Positions 35,478-44,935 of a stretch of 64,000 bases of DNA are shown here, one piece after another. The DNA lies in contig NZ_CP049037.1 in assembly GCF_011040495.1 (NCBI RefSeq), positions 2,046,001 to 2,110,000 on the forward strand, in the 5' to 3' direction. Source of the stretch: Pseudohalocynthiibacter aestuariivivens. Lineage in GTDB: Bacteria; Pseudomonadota; Alphaproteobacteria; Rhodobacterales; Rhodobacteraceae. The notes beneath the pieces are model-generated. The model was not told the DNA's origin and did no database searches. It was given only the letters and a program-made list of their open reading frames with translations. The first letter of the stretch is position 1. Every line of letters begins with the position of its first letter. Both the position numbers and the translations under genes were made by a program.

Positions 35478-38072
35478 ATGCGAGAAATTCTGGACTGGTC
35501 TCAAGACAGACCGGTTTGGCAAAGGGACGCGTTGCGCAGATTGATTTCCACCACGGAGGCATTGTCAGATCAGGACATCCTTGAGCTGACAGAGCTGTGT
35601 AAGAACACGAAGCTGCCAAATGTCTCTTTGGCGTCGGAGCATATCACCGCTCAGAAGTCAGGTGCGCCAAAGGTTGCGTTGAAAGCTCTCCGCAACGTCC
35701 AAAATGTCAACGCGCTTGCTGAAAAACAATCACTGACGTTCATTCCAAAGGGCGTAACGATAATATATGGCGACAATGGTGCTGGAAAATCGGGCTACGT
35801 CCGCATTTTGAAAAGTGCATGCCGAGCCAGATGGAAACGTGGACGCGAAGACGAGATACTCGCCAATATCTACGGAGCACCGACCGGACCAAAACGTGCC
35901 GAGATCGATTTTCACGCCGGCGCTCAAGTTCAGAAGACAGATTGGACAAGTGACGCTGCCCCCGCGGCGCTTCTTTCCGAAGTAAGTGTATTCGATACAC
36001 GAACGGCCAATGTGCACGTCGAAGAAACAAATGATCTGGCTTATACACCGTTCCCCATGAGGTTGCTGGAGCGTCTCGTGTTGGCCTGCAAGGGCGTAAA
36101 AGAAAACCTTGATCGCGAAATCACGGATTTGAAACGCCAAACCCCACAGAGTATTTCCGCGCCTAAATGCTCCAAAGGCACCCAGGTGGGCCAAATCATC
36201 GCGTCTCTCAGTAAGGATACTACACCAGACGCGGTGACTGCAGTCGCCACTATTTCAGATGCGGAGATCTCCCGGCTTGCCGAACTCCATGCGGATTTTG
36301 CGCAAGACCCGCAAGTTGCAGCCAGGAGGATGCGAGCACAGAAGAGTAGATTACAGTCTCTCCATGATGATTTGCTGGACTTGTTTAAGTCGGTTTCTTC
36401 CGAAAATGTCGAGAACCTCAAAAGCCTTGCGTCGGACGTAAAGATTAAAAGGGAAGCAGCGGCCTTAGCGTCACAACGGCTCTCACAAGTCGAACCGTTA
36501 AAGGGTATTGGTTCTGAAACCTGGCGGGCCCTCTGGGACGCAGCCAGGGCCTATTCCTTGCAAGAAGCCTACAAAGACAAGGATTTCCCGGTGGCGGAAG
36601 CCGCGGCACATTGCGTTCTTTGCCAACAGCAACTGGATCAGGAAGCTGCGGATCGGTTAAGACGGTTCGAAGACTTCGTTCAGGACAAGACTCAAAAGGA
36701 AGAGGACGAAGCTCAACAAGCATTGAGAGTCCTGAGTCAAAAGATATCCAGCGTTCAAATTTCCATAACTAAGGTATTGGAAGCACGGCGGTTTCTTGGT
36801 GACGAACTTGGGAAACACGAGCTTTCTAAGCAATTGCGCAGAGCAATTCTTCTGCTCTTATGGCGGAGACGTCTGGCTCTCCGATCCAACGGAGAAGAAG
36901 TTGTTGAACTGGCCAGCTTCGACCTGAGCTCTGTGAAGGCGGTCATGGATACACTCGAAAGCCGCGCAAAAGCTATGCTTGCCGATGATGAAAGCGAAGA
37001 TCGAAAGGCCTTGAAGGCGGAACTCAGCGAACTGCAAGATCGACAATGGCTGGCTGGTATCGTTGATGATGTCACTGCCGAAATTGATCGTCTGAAACAG
37101 GTCGATGAGCTTGAAACAGCACTCAAGGACACAAGACCTGGTTCCATTACTCAAAAAAATACTTCTTTGTCTGAGACTTTGATAACTGATCGCTTGCGCG
37201 GCAGATTTCTCAGGGAGATTGATCACTTGAGGCTGGCTGGCCTTGAAATTGAACTGGCACAGGCCCGATCCCAGCACGGTGTATCCCGATTCCGTGTCAG
37301 TTTGATTGAAAGCAGCTCCAGTAATGCTGGCGATATTCTGAGCGAAGGAGAATATCGTTGCGTCGCCCTTGCTGGCTTCATGGCCGAACTGGCAACTAAC
37401 GACAGCGGATCTGGTATCATCTTTGATGATCCGGTTTCGTCACTGGATCACCTCCACAGAAAAGCCATCGCACAAAGGTTGGCTGAAGAAGGGCGAACCA
37501 GGCAAGTGGTAGTATTCACACATGACCTACCGTTTCTGTTCATGCTCAGGAGTGCATGCACCCAAGTGGATGACCCTGCGATGAGGACCGACGTTGCTTT
37601 GAGGCACATCCAAAAAAAGCACAGGACGCCCGGCCATTGTCGCAATGAGGCACCCGACAGAGCACAGGATGCTCCATCTCGCCTAAACACAATGCGCAAG
37701 CACCTCGAGAATTGCCGTGTTCAGTATGAAAATGATCCGGACAGCACCGAGTGGTTGGTCACTGCAAGAGGGTTGGTCGACAGCCTGAGGCAGACGTGGG
37801 AAACTGCCATAGAAGATGCCGTTTCGCCGGTTCTAAGAACCTTTTCCTCCAAAGTGGACACCAAAGGCTTTGCGAAGCTTTCTGCGATATCGGAAGCGGA
37901 TGCAATAACGATGCGCCAACACTACGGGGTCTGCTCTGATTTGCTCCACAAAGCGTCAGATGCATTGAACCCGATGGCTCCGGCGCCGGATGACATTGAT
38001 CGGGAGTTTGAAGCCTTGCAAACTTGGCTGGAATCGCTTGCCACACGACAAAAGAAAATAAGAGCGGTATAG
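35478..38072 (+). CDS. AAA/ABC-type SMC-like ATPase with CxxC hook (RloC-like candidate)
   Basis: 864 aa. Walker A IYGDNGAGKSGYVRILKSACRARW at about 85-108, ABC signature ILSEGEYRCVALAGFMAEL and Walker B IIFDDPVSSLDHLHRK with the following His in FTHDLPFLF define an AAA_13/RecF-like ABC ATPase. Long coiled coils surround a central CVLCQQQLD, a zinc-hook-like CxxC as in Rad50 and RloC. The last ~150 residues after the ATPase (ENCRVQYENDPDSTEWLVTARG, MRQHYGVCSDLLHKASDALNP) might hold an effector, but I cannot demonstrate a nuclease. Start ambiguous: the ATG gives MREILDWSQDRPVWQRDALR, a plausible family start; a GTG 51 nt earlier is open. Defence function inferred from type and location. Confidence 0.85.
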   Translation: MREILDWSQDRPVWQRDALRRLISTTEALSDQDILELTELCKNTKLPNVSLASEHITAQKSGAPKVALKALRNVQNVNALAEKQSLTFIPKGVTIIYGDNGAGKSGYVRILKSACRARWKRGREDEILANIYGAPTGPKRAEIDFHAGAQVQKTDWTSDAAPAALLSEVSVFDTRTANVHVEETNDLAYTPFPMRLLERLVLACKGVKENLDREITDLKRQTPQSISAPKCSKGTQVGQIIASLSKDTTPDAVTAVATISDAEISRLAELHADFAQDPQVAARRMRAQKSRLQSLHDDLLDLFKSVSSENVENLKSLASDVKIKREAAALASQRLSQVEPLKGIGSETWRALWDAARAYSLQEAYKDKDFPVAEAAAHCVLCQQQLDQEAADRLRRFEDFVQDKTQKEEDEAQQALRVLSQKISSVQISITKVLEARRFLGDELGKHELSKQLRRAILLLLWRRRLALRSNGEEVVELASFDLSSVKAVMDTLESRAKAMLADDESEDRKALKAELSELQDRQWLAGIVDDVTAEIDRLKQVDELETALKDTRPGSITQKNTSLSETLITDRLRGRFLREIDHLRLAGLEIELAQARSQHGVSRFRVSLIESSSSNAGDILSEGEYRCVALAGFMAELATNDSGSGIIFDDPVSSLDHLHRKAIAQRLAEEGRTRQVVVFTHDLPFLFMLRSACTQVDDPAMRTDVALRHIQKKHRTPGHCRNEAPDRAQDAPSRLNTMRKHLENCRVQYENDPDSTEWLVTARGLVDSLRQTWETAIEDAVSPVLRTFSSKVDTKGFAKLSAISEADAITMRQHYGVCSDLLHKASDALNPMAPAPDDIDREFEALQTWLESLATRQKKIRAV

Positions 38073-38203
38073 CTTGGTCTGACACGAAAATTTTGGATGC
38101 AGTGAATGTCTGGGTTGGCATTGACCAATGGTCAGGCACGACGCTGTTAAGACCAGAACAAAGAAAATTTGCGAGAGTCTTTGGTTAGAGTTAGTAGCAC
38201 CGA

Positions 38204-38509
38204 ATGAAGTATACATACCCAATAAATTTCGAAGGCCACGACGATTGGATGGAAAGCCGATACGCCATCAATCTTGCCTGCGGCGATGTTGTTACCCGGG
38301 ATGGTGAAGTTCTCGGAAAATGGCGTGTCATGTCATACGATCCCAAAGCAGACGACTGCGGCGGGCGGTATGAGTTCATCAAAGACGGACAAGGTGACGT
38401 TATGTTTTCGGAAGAGTTTGCGGTTCTGGATTTTAGGGCGAGCCGAGGCCGCGCTTTGGCAGATCTGACCCGAACGATTAAAGAATGGCACGAAGCCTCG
38501 CCTTCATAA
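38204..38509 (+). CDS. hypothetical protein in integrated element
   Basis: 101 aa, MKYTYPINFEGHDDWMESRYAINLACGDVVTRDGEVLGKWRVMSYDP... Soluble, mixed alpha-beta, no signal. VVTRDGEVLGKWRV and YEFIKDGQGDVMFSEEFAVLD give it a coherent coding look. It follows the ATPase gene by 131 bp on the same strand without a clear Shine-Dalgarno. No family recognised. Confidence 0.55.
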   Translation: MKYTYPINFEGHDDWMESRYAINLACGDVVTRDGEVLGKWRVMSYDPKADDCGGRYEFIKDGQGDVMFSEEFAVLDFRASRGRALADLTRTIKEWHEASPS

Positions 38510-38674
38510 AATTGCTGTCTAAGACTTGAGAAAGTCGCATGAAGGCTTCTCCATGGCAGCTGCGGTGAAGCACCCGTGCAGCGAGCGAGACCAACTTCAA
38601 TGTCGGGCCTTAGCCGAAAGCGACAGTTAAACATCGATTAGACGGCGCAGAGCTCACGCTCTGCGCCGTTTACT

Positions 38675-38983
38675 TTACTGAATCCGATCAGCTTCCATCC
38701 ATTCCCGGACCTCATCAGCGCGATATCTGACATTATATCCCTGCTTGTAGAACGGTGGGCCCATTCGCTTTGCTCGAAAAGTTTCCAGCGTTGCTTGGGA
38801 AAAACCTGTTATCTCAGAGACCTGACTCGTCTTAAGGTATTCGACTTTGGGATCTCTGCCATTTGGTGTTAGTTGCTCTGAAAGCTCGCCGAGGCATTCC
38901 AGAATGATGCCCCGAATGTCCTCGAGGTCTTGATCGCTTAACCGGTCAGACCGGTAGTTTCGGAAGGAAGAAGTGCCTTTCAT
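38675..38983 (-). CDS. AlpA/excisionase-like helix-turn-helix protein
   Basis: 102 aa. The C-terminal half is an HTH_17/AlpA-type winged helix: YLKTSQVSEITGFSQATLETFRAKRMGPPFYKQGYNVRYRADEVREWMEA. The N-terminal half is acidic-helical. Strong Shine-Dalgarno AAGGAG 8 nt before the ATG. Such proteins act as excisionases or as transcription factors for the element's integrase; here it lies at the opposite end from the integrase gene, on the opposite strand. Confidence 0.85.
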   Translation of the reverse strand: MKGTSSFRNYRSDRLSDQDLEDIRGIILECLGELSEQLTPNGRDPKVEYLKTSQVSEITGFSQATLETFRAKRMGPPFYKQGYNVRYRADEVREWMEADRIQ

Positions 38984-39300
38984 GGCTTAAACTCCTTAAA
39001 AACGCATAGCGTCAGTTTCATCTCAAACGCAGTGCGTTCGGACTGACCGGGAGTGGCCTGTCAAGGACAAGGTCGAATGCTTCAGGCAAAGGCATTCGCC
39101 GGATCGGGAGCGTCGTTCAGAAGTCCCTATACCTGCATTTGGAGTCAGAAATGTGTCATTTCAAGGGCTTGGAGTGAAGGAAATTTATAGGCGCGGCATT
39201 GCCCCCCTATTAAGGGGGGCAAAAAAGTGCGGCGTTCGTCCGCAACCGACGATGATGGATTTTTGCTTTCCTTTGCGTTCTCGCATTACAGAGGGACGTT
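38984..39300. other. 317-bp interval with a GC-rich hairpin
   Basis: No gene. At 39199-39222 TTGCCCCCCT-ATTA-AGGGGGGCAA forms a perfect 10-bp stem. On the minus strand (the direction of flanking genes) a T-run precedes rather than follows it, so it is not a standard terminator. Confidence 0.5.
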
Positions 39301-39717
39301 TCAGATCGCGTCCGCCAAAAGTTGATCAGCCAAGCGAATGGTCGCGAGTTTGTCTTCGAGCGCAATCAGCGCGGCTTTGAACTGTTTCCAACGGTGAGCC
39401 AGATTGACATAAGAAATCACCGCGAGATCATCTTCGAACGATAAGTCGACCTCACGTGAAATCGCTGCATCTCCTTTTCCTTCTCGAATGTGATTAAGAG
39501 ACTGGCGGATCTGCTCTCCCATCAAATCGAGGATTTCTCGATCGATTTTGGTGTGCCCATGACGATCTCTCAGGTCATGCAACAACTCCAATATGAAGCG
39601 CTTGGACTGGCCTTTGGGAAGCAGGTTGCTGCCTAACCACTCCTCACCCAACCATCTTCCCTGTTTGACCACCTCATCAACCAATCCATACAATTCACGC
39701 TCGATTTCTATATCCAT
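39301..39717 (-). CDS. hypothetical helical protein
   Basis: 138 aa, MDIEIERELYGLVDEVVKQGRWLGEEW... Predicted all-helical and soluble (FILELLHDLRDRHGHTKID, EILDLMGEQIRQSLNHIREGKGD, AHRWKQFKAALIALEDKLATIRLADQLL). GGAG Shine-Dalgarno about six bases upstream. It follows the 125-aa gene by 91 bp on the same strand, probably in one transcript. No family recognised. Confidence 0.6.
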   Translation of the reverse strand: MDIEIERELYGLVDEVVKQGRWLGEEWLGSNLLPKGQSKRFILELLHDLRDRHGHTKIDREILDLMGEQIRQSLNHIREGKGDAAISREVDLSFEDDLAVISYVNLAHRWKQFKAALIALEDKLATIRLADQLLADAI

Positions 39718-39808
39718 TGGGGCTCCTACTCTTAGATTTCCCGGTGCTGGACCCGCACCATGCGGATCCTCAAGACGTCAGCCGCATAGGCAGCTGACAG
39801 TGCGCGCA

Positions 39809-40186
39809 TCAGGCTGCGAGCGGGTAATCAGAAAGAGGTTGTCCAGGATCCAGATCGAGCTGGTGCAGGAGCTCTGTGAGCACATTCGTCATGAGAGAAA
39901 GTTCCTCTACAAATGGATCGGACGGATCGAGTTCTTTGAAGTTGGTAGCCTCTACGCGATCGGGATCATGTATGTGGGTAAGGGACAGCATCTCGTAGGT
40001 TCTTGTTATTTCCTCCTGAAGGCGGCGGCATACTTTCGCAGCTCGGAAAATTTCCTCCAAAAGCGATTGCAGCTGTTTGACTGCTTGCGGCCCAGCAAGC
40101 AGCAGCGACGCATATTCCAAGGCCTCAGAACGAAGCCTCGCAAAATCCTGCAACCGAGCAAGAGAGTTCGAGGGGCGACGGCACAT
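39809..40186 (-). CDS. hypothetical helical protein next to tRNA-Arg
   Basis: 125 aa from MCRRPSNSLARLQDFARLRSEALEYASLLL... to LDLDPGQPLSDYPLAA. Helical, soluble. The start has AGGAATAGCC before it; the frame stays open upstream across the tRNA gene, which is clearly not coding. It may form an operon with the 138-aa gene downstream. No function recognised. Confidence 0.6.
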   Translation of the reverse strand: MCRRPSNSLARLQDFARLRSEALEYASLLLAGPQAVKQLQSLLEEIFRAAKVCRRLQEEITRTYEMLSLTHIHDPDRVEATNFKELDPSDPFVEELSLMTNVLTELLHQLDLDPGQPLSDYPLAA

Positions 40187-40509
40187 GGCTATTCCTACTG
40201 TGCAATGCCGGTCAGTTTTTTCGACCGGCTTCAAGAGCGCGAGGAACCTCCTTTCCTGCGCCACGCTTTGTATCGATCTTCCTTGCTTGAGAGCCGCCAG
40301 GTTTCCCAACGGGTTCGCAAAAACTCCCGTTGGAAAACCCACGTGATCTCGAGCTGCATTTCTATCTAATTTGTGTAGAAGCGTCGCGTTGTCGGGCACT
40401 GACTTTTGCAAACCACTAACTGCGCCACTATTAGGTAGCCCCAAACCGTTGCAGTTTGAGTTGCGAACTGTAAAGATCCGCGTAAAGTGTTGAAATTTAT
40501 ATAATATAC
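40187..40509. other. 323-bp tRNA-proximal end of the element
   Basis: No gene supported. Holds the promoter of the 125-aa gene and ends in an AT-rich tract (ATTTATATAATATACT) directly beside the tRNA 3' end. Confidence 0.5.
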
Positions 40510-40554
40510 TGGTGACCCCGGCAGGATTCGAACCTGCAACCTGCCCCTTAGGAG
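40510..40554 (-). repeat. att site within tRNA-Arg (proximal boundary)
   Basis: The 3' part of tRNA-Arg, duplicated at 28140-28184 with one mismatch. Distance between copies is 12,370 bp, the size of the inserted element. Confidence 0.9.
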
Positions 40555-40586
40555 GGGGCTGCTCTATCCAGTTGAGCCACGGGGCC
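40510..40586 (-). tRNA. tRNA-Arg (anticodon CCT), element insertion target
   Basis: Full cloverleaf on the minus strand: acceptor GGCCCCG/CGGGGTC, D stem GCTC/GAGC, anticodon stem GCCCC/GGGGC around loop CTCCTAA (anticodon CCT), T arm GCAGG-TTCGAAT-CCTGC, and encoded CCA. Its 3' 45 nt recur at 28140-28184, showing that it is the attB target and that the insertion preserved an intact tRNA. Confidence 0.97.
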
Positions 40587-40709
40587 ACGTTGAGCTTGCT
40601 TAGCGCGCCAAAACGTGGATGTCACCTATGTATAGTACGTGCACGACGCTTGATCACTACGCGGTGTTCGCGCTAACGTTTCTACAAGGTATTCAAGGGA
40701 CAAACACTC

Positions 40710-41735
40710 GTGAGCAATCAAGACAACCGCCCGCTGACCCTGCGCGACGTGTCCGAAGCATCCGGTGTGTCCGAAATGACCGTCAGTCGCGTTCTGCGCA
40801 ATCGCGGCGATGTGTCGGACGCCACCCGCGCACGTGTTCTCGCCAGCGCCAAGGAACTGGGTTACGTGCCCAACAAGATCGCCGGGGCACTGGCGTCCAG
40901 CCGGGTTAATCTGGTTGCCGTGATCATCCCATCCCTGTCGAATCTGGTCTTTCCCGAGGTCATGACTGGCATCAGCGACGCGCTGGACGACACAGGACTG
41001 CAACCGGTTGTCGGCGTGACCGGGTATTCCCGCGAAAAAGAGGAAAAAGTCCTCTACGAGATGCTCTCTTGGCGGCCCTCCGGCGTGATCATCGCCGGAC
41101 TGGAACATTCCGAAGCATCGCGCGCGATGCTCAAGGCCAGCGGGATCCCGGTGGTCGAGATCATGGATGTGGATGGCACACCCGTGGATTCGGTCGTTGG
41201 CATATCGCACCGTCGCGCAGGCGAACAGATGGCGCGCGAAATTCTACGCTCCGGCTATCAGCGGATCGGATTTCTGGGCACCAAGATGCCGCGCGATCAC
41301 CGGGCCCGCAAACGCTTCGAAGGCTTTACCGAGGCACTGGCCAAGGCCGGCGTCGAGATCGCGGATCAGGAATTCTACGAAGGCGGCTCTGCCCTGATAA
41401 AAGGACGCGAGATGACCCAAGACATTCTCAAGCGCGACCCGGAACTGGATTTTCTCTATTATTCTAACGATATGATAGGCGCGGGCGGCCTGCTTTGGCT
41501 GCATGAACAGGGCGTGGATATTCCCGGTCAGATGGGATTGGCTGGTTTCAACGGGCTGAACCTGCTCAAAGGATTGCCGCGCCAGTTGGCAACGATGGAC
41601 GCCTGCCGGAACGAAATTGGCCGCCGCGCAGCCGAGATCATATCGGCACGGGTTGCGGACGACGCCGATCCGTCACCGGTCCGCATCGCACTGGAGCCGA
41701 CCATCAGCTATGGCGACACGCTGCGCCGCCCCTAG
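40710..41735 (+). CDS. LacI/GntR-type transcriptional regulator
   Basis: 341 aa. N-terminal LacI HTH and hinge (LTLRDVSEASGVSEMTVSRVLRNRGDVSDATRARVLASAKELGYVPNKIAGALAS), then a periplasmic-binding-protein-like sugar domain (VAVIIPSLSNLVFPEVMTGI, GSGYQ-type cleft IGFLGTKMP). Sequence style resembles the gluconate-operon GntR branch. No sugar genes are adjacent within the window, so its targets lie elsewhere. Moderately strong overall; ligand unproven. Confidence 0.92.
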   Translation: MSNQDNRPLTLRDVSEASGVSEMTVSRVLRNRGDVSDATRARVLASAKELGYVPNKIAGALASSRVNLVAVIIPSLSNLVFPEVMTGISDALDDTGLQPVVGVTGYSREKEEKVLYEMLSWRPSGVIIAGLEHSEASRAMLKASGIPVVEIMDVDGTPVDSVVGISHRRAGEQMAREILRSGYQRIGFLGTKMPRDHRARKRFEGFTEALAKAGVEIADQEFYEGGSALIKGREMTQDILKRDPELDFLYYSNDMIGAGGLLWLHEQGVDIPGQMGLAGFNGLNLLKGLPRQLATMDACRNEIGRRAAEIISARVADDADPSPVRIALEPTISYGDTLRRP

Positions 41736-41873
41736 GCCGCGAACGCTCCCCATGATCTGACCTTCGTCGGCGGTCGTTCATCGCGGCGCGCCAAAGCTTG
41801 ATAGCATCTGCTGGCCAAAATTCTGTGCGGGTGGACCCCGCAGTTTTCGGCCCCCGCCTGCGCGGCGGATACG

Positions 41874-41904
41874 AAAAACCCCGCTCGCGTTGCGAACGGG
41901 GTTT
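41874..41904 (-). terminator. intrinsic terminator of the pet operon
   Basis: On the minus strand AAACCCCG-(13 nt loop/stem)-CGGGGTTT followed by TTTTT, 25 bp after the petC stop. Classic rho-independent form. Confidence 0.85.
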
Positions 41905-41928
41905 CAACAGCATCATATCTAGTTTGGA

Positions 41929-42780
41929 TCAGCTGGTTTTCTTGTTCTTGCCCTTGATCGGGGCCCAGATCCGCTTGTTCGTGAGATAGAGCAGAACCGA
42001 CAACAGCGTGAGAAAGATCACACCGGTCAGGCCGGCATTCTTGCGTGCCATCAGCTTGGGCTCAGCGGTCCACATCAGGAACGCCGCAACATCCTCTGCT
42101 GTGTGGTGCAGGCTGTTGTCGTGGCCATCATCAAAGTCCACGTCCTCACCATAAAGTGGCTGGGCCATTGCAATCCAGCTGCCCGGTACCATGTGCGAAC
42201 CGTCTTCGTTCTTGCACGAGTCGGGGTAACCACCCGCAGCAAAAGCCACGTTGTACGAGCCGGGGAAATCCTCGGGCGCACATTCAGGAGCTTCGTGATA
42301 GCCCGTCAGCAAAGTTACGATGTACTCTGGCCCGCCCATGCCTTTGACCAGTTGATTAAAGCCAGAGCCCAAAGGCCCGTGGAACCCAGCGCGTTTCTTC
42401 GCCATCAGCGACAGGTCGGGCGCCGTATCCAGCGCCGAACCGGGGAAATGGTCGACCGGCTTCGCGGGGCGGAAATCATCGAGTTCCGTGTCGAACACCT
42501 CGAACTGCTCCGCATAGGCACGGACCTGATCCGCCGGCAGGTGCGGCCCGCCCTCATCCGCGAGCGTGCGGATCGGAACGTATTGCAGCCCGTGGCAGGA
42601 CGCGCAGACCATGGTGTAGACCTTGAGCCCGCGTTGCAGCTGGTTCTGGTCAAACTTGCCGAACGGACCCTCGAACGAGAAATCCACATCTTCGACATGA
42701 CCCCCGCCGCCAGCGGCGAATGCACCACCAGCCGAGAGGGTCAGGGCCGCAACGGCGGCAATGCCAATCTTCTTAAACAT
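41929..42780 (-). CDS. petC: cytochrome c1 of the bc1 complex
   Basis: 283 aa. Signal peptide [22 protein letters not shown], haem site CASCHG (about 55), haem ligand region with [12 protein letters not shown] and a C-terminal membrane anchor ([22 protein letters not shown]). It holds the c-type haem that receives electrons from the Rieske centre. Starts 14 bp after petB with a GAGAGGACAGGAAA ribosome site. Last gene of the petABC operon, followed by a terminator. Confidence 0.96.
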   Translation of the reverse strand: MFKKIGIAAVAALTLSAGGAFAAGGGGHVEDVDFSFEGPFGKFDQNQLQRGLKVYTMVCASCHGLQYVPIRTLADEGGPHLPADQVRAYAEQFEVFDTELDDFRPAKPVDHFPGSALDTAPDLSLMAKKRAGFHGPLGSGFNQLVKGMGGPEYIVTLLTGYHEAPECAPEDFPGSYNVAFAAGGYPDSCKNEDGSHMVPGSWIAMAQPLYGEDVDFDDGHDNSLHHTAEDVAAFLMWTAEPKLMARKNAGLTGVIFLTLLSVLLYLTNKRIWAPIKGKNKKTS

Positions 42781-42794
42781 TTTCCTGTCCTCTC

Positions 42795-44117
42795 TTATTC
42801 GGCCGGCGTTTCGGCTTTGCCGTAATGCGCCTTGAAATCGTCTTCGATGGTCTCGGGCTGTGGCAACGGTTTCTCGATCACACCCAGTAGCGGCAGGATA
42901 ACGAGGAAATACGCAAACCAGTAGGCCGAAGCGATCAGCGAGATGGTCGAGAACGGCGGTTCTGCCGGCATCGCACCCGCCCACATCAGAACGATGAAAT
43001 CGAGCGCAAGCAGCGCAAACCACCATTTGAACATCGGCCGATAGCGACCAGACCGCACCGATGACGTATCCAGCCACGGTGCCAGCGCCATGATCGCGAT
43101 CGCACCGAACATCGCCAGCACGCCAAAGAATTTGGCATCGACAATGCCGCCGGTGATCCAGCTGGCAAACATCACCACCCATACATCCGACGTAAAGGCG
43201 CGCAGAATTGCGTAGAAGGGCAAGAAGTACCATTCAGGCACGATATGCGCAGGCGTCGATAGCGGGTTCGCCTCGATATAGTTATCGGGGTGACCGAGAT
43301 AGTTCGGCATGAACCCGACGATGGCAAAGAAAACCGCAAGGATAACCGCCAGTGCGAACAAATCCTTGATCACGAAGTAGGGCCAGAACGGAACCGTGTC
43401 CTTTTGCGCTTCGGCTTTCGATGCGCGGCGCACTTCGACGCCGGTCGGGTTGTTGTTGCCGGTGCTGTGGAACGCCCAGATATGCACGGCCACGAGGGCT
43501 GCGATCACGAAGGGCAGCAGGTAGTGCAGGCTAAAGAAACGGTTCAGCGTGGCATTGTCCACCGCCGGTCCGCCCAACAGCCATGTTTGGATTGATTCGC
43601 CCACAAAGGGGATCGCGCCGAACAGACCGGTGATGACCGTAGCCCCCCAGAACGACATCTGCCCCCAGGGCAGAACATAGCCCATAAACGCAGTGCCCAT
43701 CATGGCGAGATAGATCAGCATCCCGATGATCCATGTGATCTCGCGCGGGGCCTTGTACGACCCGTAATAGAGACCGCGGAAGATGTGCAGGTAGACCGCA
43801 ACAAAGAACAGCGATGCGCCGTTCATGTGCAAATAGCGGATAAAGTGCCCGCCATTCACGTTGCGCATGATGTGTTCGACCGATGCAAAGGCAAAATCGA
43901 CATGCGGCGTGTAATGCATCGCCAGGATGATGCCGGTAACGATCTGCAACACCAGACAGAACGTCAGGATAATGCCCCAGATCCACATCCAGTTCAGGTT
44001 CTTGGGGGTGGGGATCATGATCGTGTCATATAGCAGCCCGACAATCGGCAGACGGCTATGCAGCCATTTTTCGCCGCCAGTCTTGGGCTCGTAGTGATCG
44101 TGTGGAATTCCAGCCAT
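42795..44117 (-). CDS. petB: cytochrome b of the bc1 complex
   Basis: 440 aa with eight transmembrane helices. Haem-ligand His pairs are in helices B and D ([40 protein letters not shown]); the Qo-site PEWY motif is present ([13 protein letters not shown]). AAGGACACGCG precedes the ATG. It carries quinol oxidation and quinone reduction in the Q cycle. Located between Rieske and c1 genes, 11 bp after petA. Confidence 0.97.
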   Translation of the reverse strand: MAGIPHDHYEPKTGGEKWLHSRLPIVGLLYDTIMIPTPKNLNWMWIWGIILTFCLVLQIVTGIILAMHYTPHVDFAFASVEHIMRNVNGGHFIRYLHMNGASLFFVAVYLHIFRGLYYGSYKAPREITWIIGMLIYLAMMGTAFMGYVLPWGQMSFWGATVITGLFGAIPFVGESIQTWLLGGPAVDNATLNRFFSLHYLLPFVIAALVAVHIWAFHSTGNNNPTGVEVRRASKAEAQKDTVPFWPYFVIKDLFALAVILAVFFAIVGFMPNYLGHPDNYIEANPLSTPAHIVPEWYFLPFYAILRAFTSDVWVVMFASWITGGIVDAKFFGVLAMFGAIAIMALAPWLDTSSVRSGRYRPMFKWWFALLALDFIVLMWAGAMPAEPPFSTISLIASAYWFAYFLVILPLLGVIEKPLPQPETIEDDFKAHYGKAETPAE

Positions 44118-44128
44118 TGCGCGTGTCC

Positions 44129-44713
44129 TTATCCCAGTTTGATCGTCGATGCGTCGACGAATTCAGCCGGGGGAACCGGCAGGTTTTCGGGTGCGGGTCC
44201 TTTGCGGATCCGACCGGCTGTGTCGTAGTGCGAACCGTGGCATGGGCAGAACCAACCGCCAAAATCGCCTGCACCGTCACCCAACGGCACACAGCCAAGG
44301 TGCGTACATACGCCCATCATCACCAGCCATTCGCCATGCGCAGAATCACTGCCTTCGGGCGGGGTCAGGATGCGGTTATCATCAGTACCCGGCGCGCCGT
44401 CCTCGATATTGGCGTTACGCGCCAACGGGTCAGGCAGGCTGGAAACGTCGACTTTTTCGGCGGCTTCAATCTCGGGCGTGGTACGGCGACGGATAAAAAC
44501 CGGCTTGCCCAGCCACTTGACCGTGATCTGTGTGCCCGGCTCGACACTATCGACCGGCACCCGGATCGAACTAAGAGCCTGAACATCGGCCGAAGGGTTC
44601 ATCTGGTTGACCAGCGGCCAAACGGCGGCACCGGTTGCGACGGCACCAGCACCGGCAGTGGCATAGTAGAGGAAATCTCTGCGGGTGCCTGCGTGATCAT
44701 CTGCGTGGGACAC
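44129..44713 (-). CDS. petA: Rieske iron-sulfur subunit of the bc1 complex
   Basis: 194 aa. N-terminal Tat-like signal/anchor ([25 protein letters not shown]) and the [2Fe-2S] ligand motifs CTHLGC and CPCHGSHYD, followed by PAPENLPVP. First gene of petABC; the 222-bp region upstream is shared with the divergent outer-membrane protein gene. Confidence 0.97.
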   Translation of the reverse strand: MSHADDHAGTRRDFLYYATAGAGAVATGAAVWPLVNQMNPSADVQALSSIRVPVDSVEPGTQITVKWLGKPVFIRRRTTPEIEAAEKVDVSSLPDPLARNANIEDGAPGTDDNRILTPPEGSDSAHGEWLVMMGVCTHLGCVPLGDGAGDFGGWFCPCHGSHYDTAGRIRKGPAPENLPVPPAEFVDASTIKLG

Positions 44714-44935
44714 GAGGTATTCTCCATTGGTTGCGGCGGGCTAACGCCCCATAGGGTTACGGGCCACGGATGCCCGCAACCTTTCCAAAGCGATCTTTAG
44801 CGGGCACAGCGAAGGGCGTCCAGTCTGCAATCACTTTGATTTGAGACCACGCGCGCTTCTGTCGCGCTTGAGACAACCCGCATAGGGGTGTAAGCAGGAT
44901 AAAATCGAGTAACCGCAAAGCGAAAGTGCCCCGTA

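Noticed and set aside
40187..40588. Extension of the 125-aa gene through tRNA-Arg
   Set aside because: The upstream codons overlap a structural RNA; the internal ATG has a Shine-Dalgarno.
42781..43233. N-terminal extension of the cytochrome c1 frame
   Set aside because: The frame is open back into petB, but cytochrome c1 has its own signal peptide, ribosome site and normal length from 42780.
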